A DNA stretch of 64,000 nt from Limibacterium fermenti (GTDB lineage Bacteria; Bacteroidota; Bacteroidia; Bacteroidales; Dysgonomonadaceae), in NCBI RefSeq assembly GCF_041902845.1, contig NZ_CP159486.1, positions 372,001 through 436,000 of the forward strand, read 5' to 3'. The notes under the pieces are model-generated. The model worked only from the letters and a program-made list of their open reading frames with translations, was not told where the DNA came from and did no database searches. Positions 1 through 8,117 of the stretch are shown piece after piece (the stretch's first letter is position 1; each line of letters begins with the position of its first letter). A program made the position numbers and the translations under genes.

Positions 1-105
1 CGCCGAAATATTTTTGTCGACCTCTTGAATGATCTGTTCCGCATTCTGAGCCGAAACAGATACGGTAACTAACGTGATAAATAGTATGTAAAAAATCTTC
101 TTCAT
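1..105 (-). CDS. N-terminus of LolA-like outer-membrane lipoprotein-sorting protein (partial)
   Basis: The first 35 codons of a minus-strand gene that leaves the window at position 1. It starts at the ATG complementary to 103-105 and shows a classical signal peptide: MKK, a hydrophobic core, then SVSAQ with likely cleavage before Q. The mature start (NAEQIIQEVDKNI) resembles the beginning of Bacteroidetes proteins annotated as outer membrane lipoprotein-sorting proteins, periplasmic LolA-like carriers. It is the last visible gene of an operon encoding a LolD-like ATPase and two FtsX-type permeases, which supports that reading. The family call rests on context and a short N-terminus only. Confidence 0.55.
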   Translation of the reverse strand, partial: MKKIFYILFITLVTVSVSAQNAEQIIQEVDKNISA

Positions 106-112
106 AATCATC

Positions 113-136
113 AAATCTTAAATCTTGAATCTTAAA
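113..136. repeat. Heptamer array (AAATCTT-like), about 3.5 units
   Basis: Degenerate tandem 7-nt units (AAATCTT, AAATCTT, GAATCTT, AAATAGC) fill the 35-bp gap between the permease and the LolA-like gene. It is the first of about a dozen arrays of period 7 (one of period 8) at gene junctions in the left 30 kb. Confidence 0.6.
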
Positions 137-140
137 TAGC

Positions 141-1412
141 TTAATCCAGTTCTTTAAACAACATCGCCGTATTGCGCCGGTAGATGGCTGTTCCCGCCAG
201 TGCAGAGCCGATAAACATGGACAGGACACCCGGAATGAAACCGATAAAATATAGCTGCCGAGTTACGCGGGCATGGAGCACGGGATCTATCATCATATTC
301 ACACTATCCATCATGGCGCTATAGTCGATGCCGTGATCTTGCAGGTAATAGCACAACGCCACCCCTAACGTCGTGCCGACAACCGACCCGATAATCCCGA
401 TGAATAATGATTCCACCAAAAGTGTGCGGTAAATATGCTTTTTTTCTTCGCCCATAGCCAGACGCACGCCGAACTCGTTATACCGCCGGATGCTACTGAG
501 TATGCCCGCGTTCCAAAGCACGATCGCCAAAGCAAAGACCAGAAGTATAACGATCGCCAACGAAACGACATCCATATAGGCCAACATCTGCCCCATGAAA
601 TCCTGATCGGCCAATTGTACCATGACGGGTGTATATTCATCCGTTTCCGCAGTGTGTTGGCGGTTGAAACTTTCCTTTATCCTTTCCGCCTGCTCGCTGT
701 CGTAAAGGTTGCCGGGCAAGAAGCCGAATAATTCGCTTGCGGCATTATCCATATCCAGCAAAAGGCGCGCGTCGGAAATGTCGAGGATAACGGCGCCGCG
801 ATCGAGCTGGGCGATGCCGAAGCGGGCGACTCCCGCCACTGTGTAGTTGGCAAAACTCATCGACCCGTACATGGTGGAGCCGAAGAATGTCACCGTGTCG
901 CCCGGATGTACCTGATACCGATCGGCGAAATCATAACTGATGATAATCTCATCGGGCCGTTGTATGCCATGTCCGGACACAAGCGATTGTTGCAAACCGA
1001 TGCGTTCGGCTTCGCGGCTACCGGGGCTTAACAAGTCGTACGCTGTCCCGGAGACCGGTCCTTGCGCTTTGGTTTCGCCGTTCCTGTCGGGGATGTCGAG
1101 CAGTCCTCCGAAAAAGATGCGCGGCGTCCATTCCACACCGGAAAAATCTTTCGTCAACTTCTCTTGTAAAGCGTCCGACTCTAACAAAGCCAGATCGTTG
1201 GGTTTCTGCTCCTCGTTATTCAGATAAGCGCGGGTCATGACTTTCAGGTGCCCCGTTTGGAAGTCGGCGGTCGTGCGGATCATGTTGTCCAACGTACCTT
1301 CGATAAACCCGGATGAAAAGACCACCGCAAAAACTCCTATCGTTACCACCAATACCGGTAGCAGGCTACGGTTTCGATCCCGTATAATTCCTTTCCACAA
1401 AAATCTGTACAT
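141..1412 (-). CDS. FtsX/MacB-type ABC transporter permease
   Basis: A 423-aa inner-membrane permease of an ABC exporter. An N-terminal membrane segment (about residues 16-36) is followed by a large MacB-like periplasmic domain and three C-terminal membrane segments (about 277-300, 329-355, 385-410), the FtsX topology. Families of this shape work with LolD/MacB-type ATPases to move lipoproteins or other envelope substrates; the adjacent LolA-like gene suggests lipoprotein traffic, which is inference. It lies downstream of the ATPase gene and a second permease in a minus-strand operon. The start codon lies at the edge of a heptamer array. Confidence 0.85.
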   Translation of the reverse strand: MYRFLWKGIIRDRNRSLLPVLVVTIGVFAVVFSSGFIEGTLDNMIRTTADFQTGHLKVMTRAYLNNEEQKPNDLALLESDALQEKLTKDFSGVEWTPRIFFGGLLDIPDRNGETKAQGPVSGTAYDLLSPGSREAERIGLQQSLVSGHGIQRPDEIIISYDFADRYQVHPGDTVTFFGSTMYGSMSFANYTVAGVARFGIAQLDRGAVILDISDARLLLDMDNAASELFGFLPGNLYDSEQAERIKESFNRQHTAETDEYTPVMVQLADQDFMGQMLAYMDVVSLAIVILLVFALAIVLWNAGILSSIRRYNEFGVRLAMGEEKKHIYRTLLVESLFIGIIGSVVGTTLGVALCYYLQDHGIDYSAMMDSVNMMIDPVLHARVTRQLYFIGFIPGVLSMFIGSALAGTAIYRRNTAMLFKELD

Positions 1413-1452
1413 GAATTATGAATTATGAGTTATGAGTTATGAATTATGAGTT
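1411..1452. repeat. Heptamer array (ATGAATT/ATGAGTT), 6 units
   Basis: Six consecutive 7-nt units of ATGAATT or ATGAGTT begin inside the permease start codon (1410-1412) and fill much of the spacer to the upstream permease gene. Confidence 0.85.
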
Positions 1453-1499
1453 GGAACGTTGAGGTATGAATATTTTATTCATCATTCATACTTCATAGT

Positions 1500-2672
1500 T
1501 CAATTAATCCTCCCTTTCAGCGCTTCCACAATATTGCTTTTCGCGATTTTCCTCGAGGGAATGTAGCTAATCAGCATCGATAGGACAACAATCAGAATGA
1601 TGCTCGTCAGTATCGATGACGGTTGATAGACCGGATACATAGCATCACCCATCCCCAATCCCATTTCGGCATACCCTTCGGGTAGCTTAAGGCCTGTTTT
1701 TGCAAACCAATATAAGACGGGGGTGCCCCATATAAAACTGATGAGAATGGCCAAGATGCTGTATGAAGTCCCTTCCAACGTGAAAAGGCGTGTAACCCGT
1801 TTAGGAGTCATGCCTAAAGCGACATACGTGCCGATCTCTTTTTGACGGCGGAAGATGGAAAGCGTCTGCGTATCGAATACCGCCAACAAAGCGACGGCCA
1901 ACAAAATCGAAAAAATGATGACCGATTCTACCCGGTTGCTTTGCTCCATAAGATATAAATCGTTCAACAGGAAATCGGTGTCTTTATAGACCCACGTACC
2001 GATGTTTTGTCTGATAGAACTTTCTTTGGATAAGACGAAATACGTTGCTTCGCCCTGCATCTGAGTCATTTGCCGGAGGTTGTCGAGACTGATCCATATC
2101 TGTCCGGCATCGATGGTCGCTGTGTTGGAATCGAAAATCGATGCGATGACAATCTCCCTCGCATCGAATGCGCCGTATTTGTCTCGCCATCGAATGAGCA
2201 GATTATCGCCCGGTGCCGCTTTCAACGTATTCGCCATTCTTTTCCCGATAACGGCTTTGATCGCACCGGTTTCGTCCGAGGCTAATTCTTTTGACGGGAT
2301 TTTCAAAATGTGCTGTTCGGGATCGATACCTCTCAGCAGGATATTCTGCATGTTGCCGCCTTGATAGGCGGTCGCTTGCGACAGAAGCACGGGTGTGATC
2401 GATTGAGCGGTAATAGCTCTGTTCAGTTCTTCGGGGATGGGTTCATGAGCATCCTGAAGAGTAAAGATGTCATACGGGTCGTAGTGTTCGCTCCATAGTT
2501 GGCCGTAAGCTGCATCCCACTCGCGGGCGCTCGTGACGGCATTTTTCATAAAGCCATCGAGTATTCCGTTGTAAGCCACCATCAGCACAAAGACAAACGA
2601 CAATACCGCGACGTTCAACCAAGTGCGCCGTCCCGCTCCGAGAATATTTTTTATTGCTGTACGTAATAACAT
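1500..2672 (-). CDS. FtsX/MacB-type ABC transporter permease (second)
   Basis: A 390-aa permease with one N-terminal membrane helix (about 21-40), a periplasmic domain, and three C-terminal helices, the first near residues 254-275. It is paralogous in layout to the next gene of the operon, so the exporter probably uses a heterodimeric permease like LolCE. The C-terminal domain has the FtsX pattern, with a loop carrying RRQKEIGTYVALGM, a coupling-helix-like segment typical of MacB/LolC proteins. The substrate is not evident. Confidence 0.85.
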   Translation of the reverse strand: MLLRTAIKNILGAGRRTWLNVAVLSFVFVLMVAYNGILDGFMKNAVTSAREWDAAYGQLWSEHYDPYDIFTLQDAHEPIPEELNRAITAQSITPVLLSQATAYQGGNMQNILLRGIDPEQHILKIPSKELASDETGAIKAVIGKRMANTLKAAPGDNLLIRWRDKYGAFDAREIVIASIFDSNTATIDAGQIWISLDNLRQMTQMQGEATYFVLSKESSIRQNIGTWVYKDTDFLLNDLYLMEQSNRVESVIIFSILLAVALLAVFDTQTLSIFRRQKEIGTYVALGMTPKRVTRLFTLEGTSYSILAILISFIWGTPVLYWFAKTGLKLPEGYAEMGLGMGDAMYPVYQPSSILTSIILIVVLSMLISYIPSRKIAKSNIVEALKGRIN

Positions 2673-2676
2673 AATT

Positions 2677-2739
2677 ATGATGTATGAGCTATGATGTATG
2701 AACTATGAACGATGAACGATGAATTATGAAGTATGGGTG
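2677..2739. repeat. Heptamer array (ATGAnnn), 9 units
   Basis: Nine degenerate 7-nt units (ATGATGT, ATGAGCT, ATGAACT, ATGAACG, ATGAATT and variants) occupy most of the spacer between the second permease and the four-helix-bundle gene. Confidence 0.85.
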
Positions 2740-2765
2740 ATAGATTGTGGTTCATAGTTCACGAG

Positions 2766-3143
2766 TCATGCCTGTTTTTGTTTTGTTGTTAAAATTGAAC
2801 TTTTAATCATTTTCAAAATTTCCGAAGCGTCCTTATAAATGCTGTCGAATGTATTTTGATCGAGCAAATATGCCGCTTGCAAAATTTCCAACCAATACAT
2901 GGTTTCGTCACATTCTTTTTGGGCGATTCCTAATTTATGAATGAAATCATTCGTGCTTTCGGCATTTTGAGCTTCCCTGTAATTTGCGCCTATAGAAGTT
3001 CCGGCTCGAAGCATCTGCTTGCTGATTACAAACTCCTTTTTCTCCTCCACAAGATACCGGTACAAATTGATGCATCGGATTGCGAATGCAAATGTCCTTT
3101 CCCTTAAAATATTATTCTTTGCTTCCATTGCTCTATAATTCAT
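2766..3143 (-). CDS. Four-helix bundle protein (S23 / 23S rRNA IVP family)
   Basis: A 125-aa all-helical protein of the four helix bundle / 23S rRNA intervening-sequence protein family, common and often duplicated in Bacteroidetes. Typical features are the R-A-GTSIGANYREA stretch and the ETMYWLEIL segment. Function is not established for most members. It sits inside the ABC exporter operon between the ATPase and the permeases, bounded by heptamer arrays on both sides, so it looks like a later insertion rather than a transporter subunit. The start is the ATG at 3141-3143, inside a heptamer array; a second in-frame ATG five codons in is an alternative. Confidence 0.85.
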   Translation of the reverse strand: MNYRAMEAKNNILRERTFAFAIRCINLYRYLVEEKKEFVISKQMLRAGTSIGANYREAQNAESTNDFIHKLGIAQKECDETMYWLEILQAAYLLDQNTFDSIYKDASEILKMIKSSILTTKQKQA

Positions 3144-3179
3144 CGTTCATCACTCATCGTTCATCGTTCATAATTCCTC
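3138..3179. repeat. Heptamer array (GTTCATC-like), 6 units
   Basis: Six 7-nt units (ATTCATC, GTTCATC, ACTCATC, GTTCATC, GTTCATA, ATTCCTC). The array contains the start codon of the four-helix-bundle gene and runs into the stop codon of the ATPase gene at 3168, so it spans an entire intergenic junction. Confidence 0.85.
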
Positions 3180-3860
3180 CGTCCTCACCTTCCCGTCTTC
3201 GAGATGTATCGTTCGTTTGAGGTATTGCATCACCTTTTCGTCGTGCGTGGCGAAAATAAACGTCGTATCCAACTCTTCATTGAGCTTGCGCATGGTTTGC
3301 AGGATCGTATGCGAGTTTTTCGCGTCGAGATTCGCCGAAGGCTCGTCCGCCAGTACAATTGCCGGGCGTTTTACCATGGCGCGGGCAATAGCTACTCGTT
3401 GGCTTTCACCGCCGGAAAGTTGCGAGGGGCGCGATTGCGCCTTGTCTGCCAGCCCGACCCATTCGAGCGCATCCGTTACAGCTCTGCGGCGTTCTTCTTT
3501 CGAATTCTTTTGCAAGAGCAAGGCAAATTCCACATTTTCGTATACCGTATATACCGGCAGCAGGTTGTAGCTTTGAAAAATAAATCCGATGCTTCGGTTG
3601 CGTAAAGCCGCCGATTCCTTGGGCGTCAACGAAGCCACAGAACGGTTTAGTACCAGAGCTTCCCCTTCGGTCGGCGTGTCGAGCGTACCGATAATATTGA
3701 GCAGGGTGGTCTTACCCGATCCGCTCGGGCCGACCAAACCGAGAAACTCCCCCTTTTTTATGCTTAAATCGATTTGATTGAGCGCTGTGAAGAACCCGTT
3801 TCCAACCGGAAAACGTTTCACAAGGCCTGTTAAGCGGATAATTTCTTCTTTCTCTTCCAT
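3168..3860 (-). CDS. ABC transporter ATP-binding protein (LolD/MacB type)
   Basis: A 230-aa ATPase subunit that powers the FtsX-type permeases downstream. Visible motifs are Walker A GPSGSGKT near residue 42, the Q-loop in GFIFQSYNLLPVYTVYENV, the signature LSGGESQRVAIARA, Walker B IVLADEPSANLD and the H-loop ATHD. The LLPVYTVYENV segment and short size match the LolD/MacB branch. It is the first gene of the minus-strand operon. The upstream 3861-4285 stretch should carry its promoter, but I did not find a clear minus-7 box. Confidence 0.92.
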   Translation of the reverse strand: MEEKEEIIRLTGLVKRFPVGNGFFTALNQIDLSIKKGEFLGLVGPSGSGKTTLLNIIGTLDTPTEGEALVLNRSVASLTPKESAALRNRSIGFIFQSYNLLPVYTVYENVEFALLLQKNSKEERRRAVTDALEWVGLADKAQSRPSQLSGGESQRVAIARAMVKRPAIVLADEPSANLDAKNSHTILQTMRKLNEELDTTFIFATHDEKVMQYLKRTIHLEDGKVRTEEL

Positions 3861-4285
3861 TTATTCCGTATGTATTGATTTTTTATGGGTATACTAATTG
3901 GGTGTAAATATACGAATTTATTCTAAAATTAATAGAATCGTATAGTTTTTTTCTTGTTTTTCTTCCGCAAGGTTACACCTTTAAACAAAGTGCCGGTCAA
4001 ACCGGCGCCGGAAGTATGAAAAACGGAAGATTGTCCGTTCCGGCGGCATCCGGAACGTCGGCGGGCGGTCGTTTTCGTTTCCGTCGTGAAGCGGAATTGC
4101 CTGACGGGAATTATTTTGCTTTCCGGTGGTAGGCGGAAGGCCGCCGAGTGTTTATTGTCTCTTCCTGCGAACGGCGGAACATCGGCGGTCGGTCGTTGCC
4201 TTTTCCGCACGCATGCGGAAGACCAGATGGTGATTGTGGGGACTTCCGGAGAGCAGGCTTTGTGTGAATATTCGACGTTTTTTAG
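3861..4285. other. Intergenic region with an imperfect 33-bp repeat
   Basis: A divergent intergenic stretch without a convincing gene. It is rich in CGGAA/TTCCG words and contains two ungapped copies of a 33-bp segment, at 4051-4083 and 4175-4207, with about five differences, both beginning CGGAAC and ending TTTCCG. Open frames on both strands here lack family resemblance and plausible starts, and the plus-strand one is cut by the promoter of the next gene. Confidence 0.6.
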
Positions 4286-4293
4286 TATTTTTG
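4286..4293 (+). promoter_or_regulatory. Bacteroidales minus-7 box TATTTTTG
   Basis: TATTTTTG matches TAnnTTTG and lies about 37 bp before the ATG at 4330. A TTTG lies 23 nt upstream at 4259-4262, which is looser than usual. Its position argues against the longer in-frame start at 4234. Confidence 0.6.
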
Positions 4294-4329
4294 CCATGCG
4301 GCAGTCCGCAATTTTTTTTCAATCATAAA

Positions 4330-5370
4330 ATGCAAAAGCGAAAATTAATTCTTTTGTTGAGCATCGTGGGCGTATTGGTTGCAACGATCTTTATTTTCAG
4401 TTGCAGCACGGCGCTTTCCGAAAGATATATGCAGACGGTTTATCCGGTTGTCGCCTCCATGCTGTCGTTTGTTTCAGGCCTTTTACCTTTTTCTTTGTAT
4501 GACGTGTTTTTAATCGTGGCATCGCTGCTGCTGATAAAGCTGATCGTTTTTGCCGTCATCCGTAAAATCACATTTTCAGCCTTTCTTTTTTCTTTTATCC
4601 GTTTTGTAGCCATTATTGTCGCGTGGTTTTATCTTTCCTGGGGAATCGCTTATTTCCGGAAAGATTTCTACAACCGGTGCCATGTGCAGGAGATAAAGTT
4701 CGAAGAGGAAAGTCTTAAAACCTTTGCCGTCCGGTTCATTGATGATGCCAACCGCCAGTATGTGGATTGCAGCAATATGGATAAGGAGGATATCCGCCGT
4801 GAGATTGAACAGTCGTACCGGTTGTTGCATCCGGCGCTAAAAACGCCTTATCCAAACGGCAAAAGAAGAGTGAAGCCGATGATGTTCGAGCCGGTATATT
4901 CGAAAACAGGCGTTTCGGGATATTTTGGCCCGTTTTTCAATGAAATTCATGTGAATAACTATAGCCTGAATTTTACGTATCCGTTTACGTTGGCACATGA
5001 AATGGCGCATCAGTTTGGCATCGCACCCGAATCGGAAGCAAACTTATATGCTTTTATCGTTTGTGCCGGCAGCAATAACGATAAAATCCGGTACAGCGCT
5101 TACGCATCGGCGCTTCGGTATGTGTTGGGCGATGTGCGCAGGTTCCTTCCCGATGACTATCAATCGATGGTTTCGTCCATCCGCCCTGAAATTATGGCCG
5201 ATATGGAGCGGAATAGGGAGCATTGGCTTGCGGTGCGGGACGAGTCGCTGTCCGGTGCTCAAGATAAAATGTATGACGCATATCTGAAAACCAATAAGAT
5301 CCGTTCGGGGCAAGGCAACTATTCCGAAGTGGTAGGCCTATTAATTTCCAGTTACGGTATCATTCAGTAA
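4330..5370 (+). CDS. DUF3810 family membrane zinc peptidase
   Basis: A 346-aa protein with three hydrophobic segments in the first 120 residues and a metallopeptidase-like domain after them. HEMAHQFG supplies HExxH, and the E in ESEANLYAF about 12 residues later is the expected third zinc ligand, as in DUF3810 proteins of Bacteroidetes. Predicted to be membrane-anchored; the substrate is unknown. Start chosen at 4330 (MQKRK), because a strong minus-7 box lies at 4286 and the upstream extension has no membrane or family features. Confidence 0.82.
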   Translation: MQKRKLILLLSIVGVLVATIFIFSCSTALSERYMQTVYPVVASMLSFVSGLLPFSLYDVFLIVASLLLIKLIVFAVIRKITFSAFLFSFIRFVAIIVAWFYLSWGIAYFRKDFYNRCHVQEIKFEEESLKTFAVRFIDDANRQYVDCSNMDKEDIRREIEQSYRLLHPALKTPYPNGKRRVKPMMFEPVYSKTGVSGYFGPFFNEIHVNNYSLNFTYPFTLAHEMAHQFGIAPESEANLYAFIVCAGSNNDKIRYSAYASALRYVLGDVRRFLPDDYQSMVSSIRPEIMADMERNREHWLAVRDESLSGAQDKMYDAYLKTNKIRSGQGNYSEVVGLLISSYGIIQ

Positions 5371-5393
5371 TAGCGATTTACTTGTTTCGTAAT

Positions 5394-5424
5394 TTTGAAT
5401 CGTCGCATATTTCCAGTATTTTTG
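5394..5424 (+). promoter_or_regulatory. Consensus Bacteroidales promoter
   Basis: TTTG at 5394-5397, exactly 19 nt, then TATTTTTG at 5417-5424. This matches the primary sigma factor consensus of Bacteroides. It lies about 50 bp before the helicase ATG. Confidence 0.8.
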
Positions 5425-5473
5425 TTTTTCTTCTTCCGATATCCATAGAAGAGGTCGGCAAAATTTTGTATCA

Positions 5474-7906
5474 ATGGACAATAATCAAATAGCGTTCGAT
5501 TTTGCGCTTCATACCAATCGTAATTTATTTATCACGGGAAAAGCCGGGACAGGGAAAACAACGTTCCTGCACCGGCTGAAAGAGGCTTCCGGCAAACAAA
5601 TGGCGGTGGTCGCTCCCACAGGCGTCGCGGCGATCAATGCCGGGGGAACGACTATTCATTCTTTCTTCCAACTGCCTTTGTCGCCATTCTTTCCTACCCC
5701 GGAAGGAAAAAAAGACCTCATCGCCAAAGCGCGCATGCGTTCGCAACGGCGGCGGATTCTGCAAGAGTTGGAGTTGTTGGTGATTGATGAGATCAGTATG
5801 GTGCGCGCCGACCTGCTCGACGCCATCGACCATACCCTGCGCTATTACCGTTATCGCCCGAACGAACCTTTCGGGGGCGTACAGGTGATTTTTATCGGCG
5901 ACATGTTCCAGCTCTCACCCGTAGTGAAAGACGACGAATGGGAACTATTGTCGCAATTCTATCCAAGCCCTTATTTTTTTCATAGTTTGGTTATCGCCCA
6001 ACGGCCACCGGTATATATCGAGTTTGAGAAGATTTACCGTCAAACGAACGCAGATTTTATCCGTATCCTGAATGAGGTGCGCAACGATAGCTTGTGCGCC
6101 GAAAGCCTTCAGGCGCTGGAGCGTCGCTATGATCCGTCGTTTGTGCCGCCGGAAGAGGACAATTATATTACCCTGACGACGCATAATTATAAAGCCGATC
6201 TTATTAATTCGGAAGAACTGGCAAAAATCAAAGGGAAGACGTATATTTTCGACGCCGAAATAGAGGGCGCGTATCCCGAAAAGAGTTTTCCGACGGAGCA
6301 ACGGCTCGAATTGAAAATCGGAGCGAAAGTGATGTTTCTGAAAAACGATACCGAAATGCCCCGGCGCTTTTTCAACGGGAAGATCGGGGTCGTGGATACG
6401 ATTGACGACGACCGTATTACGGTGCGTTGCGGGGAAGACGAACTTATTGACGTCGAGCCTGCCGTGTGGGAAGATATACGCTATACGGCCGACCCGTCGA
6501 CAAAGCAAATCGAAGAGAAGGTGGCCGGGCGTTTCAAACAGTATCCGTTGCGGTTGGCATGGGCGATTACGATACACAAAAGCCAGGGCCTGACCTTCGA
6601 TAAAGCGGTTATCGATGCCGGACAGGCGTTCGCCCCCGGACAGGTTTATGTGGCCTTAAGCCGATGCCGTTCGTTGGAGGGCGTTGTATTACTGAGTAAA
6701 ATCCATCCGGAGAGTATTCATACGAATCGCCGGATTGTCGAATACGGAAATCTGAAGCAATCGGGCGGCTTATTGGAAAAACAGCTCGACGAATCACGGA
6801 AAAACTACCGCCTCGACCTGCTGCTTTCCGTCTTTGATTTTTCATTTGTCCTTTCGTTAAGCGACCGGTTGGTGACGAAGATCCGCGAGGCGCAGAAGTC
6901 GTTTAACGAAGAAACGGGTACTTATGTCGAAAGCCTGCGGAAAGAGTTGGGGGAGATACAGGCGGTGGCGGTAAAGTTCCAGACGCAATTGCGTTTTATC
7001 TTCCGGCAAGAACCTGTCGACGAAGCGTATTTGCTTGCCCGGCTGGAGGCATCCGAGGCATTCTTTTCGCCGAAACTGCGGCATTTGGAGGACGCGTTGC
7101 GCCACTCGCCCGCCGTGACCGACAGTCGAGCACATGCCGAAGAATATAATGAAGCGGTTCAAGATATTTTTTCGGAGCTGATGTTGAAGAAGCATTTGCT
7201 CGCCCGTTTGAAGGAGGATGCGAGTATCGATGCGTATTTTGATGCGAAAAACCGGTTCAAGCTTCCCGATTTCAAGGTGAATGCATATGCTGCCGCGAAG
7301 ACGACAAAATCCGATTTGTCGTTCCCCGAACTGTATTATCTGTTGGCGGAAGAGCGGAACAAGATTTGCGAGCCGCTCGATTTGCCCATTTACATGGTGG
7401 CCGCGAGCAAGACCCTGTACGAGATGGCGGAATATTTGCCGCAAAATGAAGACGAGTTGCTTCAAATCAGTGGCTTCGGGCCGGCCAAAGTGGAGAAGTA
7501 CGGCTCTGCGTTTTTGTCTGTTATCGGGCAATATTGCGAAAAGCATCATCTTGAATCGCGTATGGCGAAGAAAGAGTCTTCGTCGAAGAAGAAAAAAACG
7601 GAAAAGACGAAAAAGCCTAAAGGGGGGAGCGGGCGTATTACGTTGGAAATGTATCTGTCGGGGCGTACGATACAGGAAATCGCCACCGAGCGCAAGTTAG
7701 CGGTTTCGACCGTCGGGACGCATCTTGCCAAGTTTGTGGAGACGGGAGAGTTACGTGCTTCCGATCTGGTGCCGGAGGAGCGGCTGAAACTCGCGGAAAA
7801 AAGATTGGCGTCGCTCCGTCCGGGCGACTCGCTATATCATGCGTTGAAAGATGACTTTTCCACGATCGAAATCATGATGATCGTCGCTTCCAGAAAAACA
7901 AATTAG
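5474..7906 (+). CDS. PIF1-like AAA/SF1 helicase with HRDC and HTH_40 tail
   Basis: An 810-aa helicase. Walker A GKAGTGKTT lies at about 22-30, the GTTIHSFF motif follows, the DEAD-box-like element is VIDEISMV, and the C-terminal helicase motif is AITIHKSQGLTFDKAVID with YVALSRCRSLEGV, as in PIF1/RecD-like SF1B helicases. An HRDC-like domain lies around 600-690 (LLQISGFGPAKVEKYG), then a Lys/Ser-rich linker and an HTH_40 winged-helix-like tail from about 720 (ISGRTIQEIA region). This architecture is common in Bacteroidetes and its cellular role is little studied; DNA repair or replication restart is inference. The stop codon lies inside an 8-nt tandem array. Confidence 0.88.
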   Translation: MDNNQIAFDFALHTNRNLFITGKAGTGKTTFLHRLKEASGKQMAVVAPTGVAAINAGGTTIHSFFQLPLSPFFPTPEGKKDLIAKARMRSQRRRILQELELLVIDEISMVRADLLDAIDHTLRYYRYRPNEPFGGVQVIFIGDMFQLSPVVKDDEWELLSQFYPSPYFFHSLVIAQRPPVYIEFEKIYRQTNADFIRILNEVRNDSLCAESLQALERRYDPSFVPPEEDNYITLTTHNYKADLINSEELAKIKGKTYIFDAEIEGAYPEKSFPTEQRLELKIGAKVMFLKNDTEMPRRFFNGKIGVVDTIDDDRITVRCGEDELIDVEPAVWEDIRYTADPSTKQIEEKVAGRFKQYPLRLAWAITIHKSQGLTFDKAVIDAGQAFAPGQVYVALSRCRSLEGVVLLSKIHPESIHTNRRIVEYGNLKQSGGLLEKQLDESRKNYRLDLLLSVFDFSFVLSLSDRLVTKIREAQKSFNEETGTYVESLRKELGEIQAVAVKFQTQLRFIFRQEPVDEAYLLARLEASEAFFSPKLRHLEDALRHSPAVTDSRAHAEEYNEAVQDIFSELMLKKHLLARLKEDASIDAYFDAKNRFKLPDFKVNAYAAAKTTKSDLSFPELYYLLAEERNKICEPLDLPIYMVAASKTLYEMAEYLPQNEDELLQISGFGPAKVEKYGSAFLSVIGQYCEKHHLESRMAKKESSSKKKKTEKTKKPKGGSGRITLEMYLSGRTIQEIATERKLAVSTVGTHLAKFVETGELRASDLVPEERLKLAEKRLASLRPGDSLYHALKDDFSTIEIMMIVASRKTN

Positions 7907-7947
7907 CAAATTAGCAGATTAGCAAATTAGTAGATTAGCAAATTAGC
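7900..7947. repeat. Octamer array (AAATTAGC-like), 6 units
   Basis: Six 8-nt units (AAATTAGC, AGATTAGC, AAATTAGT) that begin inside the last codons of the helicase gene and include its TAG stop. Same location habit as the heptamer arrays, but with period 8. Confidence 0.8.
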
Positions 7948-8040
7948 AAATGTGTAAATGTGGGGTGATGAATTGTTGAATTAGGATTTGTATCGTGAGT
8001 GAAATGAGATATAATAATGCCTCCGGCAGTTGAAGAAATA

Positions 8041-8079
8041 AAAACACCGGGGACGTTGCTCGAAGCGGCGTCCCCGGTA
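8041..8079 (-). terminator. Rho-independent terminator of pgk
   Basis: ACCGGGGACG (8046-8055) pairs with CGTCCCCGGT (8069-8078), and the stem extends inward through G-U and G-C pairs to a tiny loop near CGA. Read on the minus strand the stem is followed by GTTTTTA, so it terminates pgk transcription about 35 bp after its stop. Confidence 0.85.
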
Positions 8080-8092
8080 AAAATCATATCTT

Positions 8093-8117
8093 CGGAAAAT
8101 TCAAAACAGCTTCTTAA
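8093..8117. repeat. Partial copy of the 22 kb element end
   Basis: Positions 8094-8110 (CGGAAAATTCAAAACAG) are identical to the inner right end of the 190-bp element at 22045-22234, and the match continues imperfectly to 8117, overlapping the pgk stop codon. It could be a solo end or remnant of the same element. Confidence 0.5.

Noticed and set aside
3929..4328. Open frames on both strands in the ABC/DUF3810 spacer
   Set aside because: No family resemblance, Arg/Ser-rich, overlapping each other and the DUF3810 promoter; explained by repeated CGGAA words.
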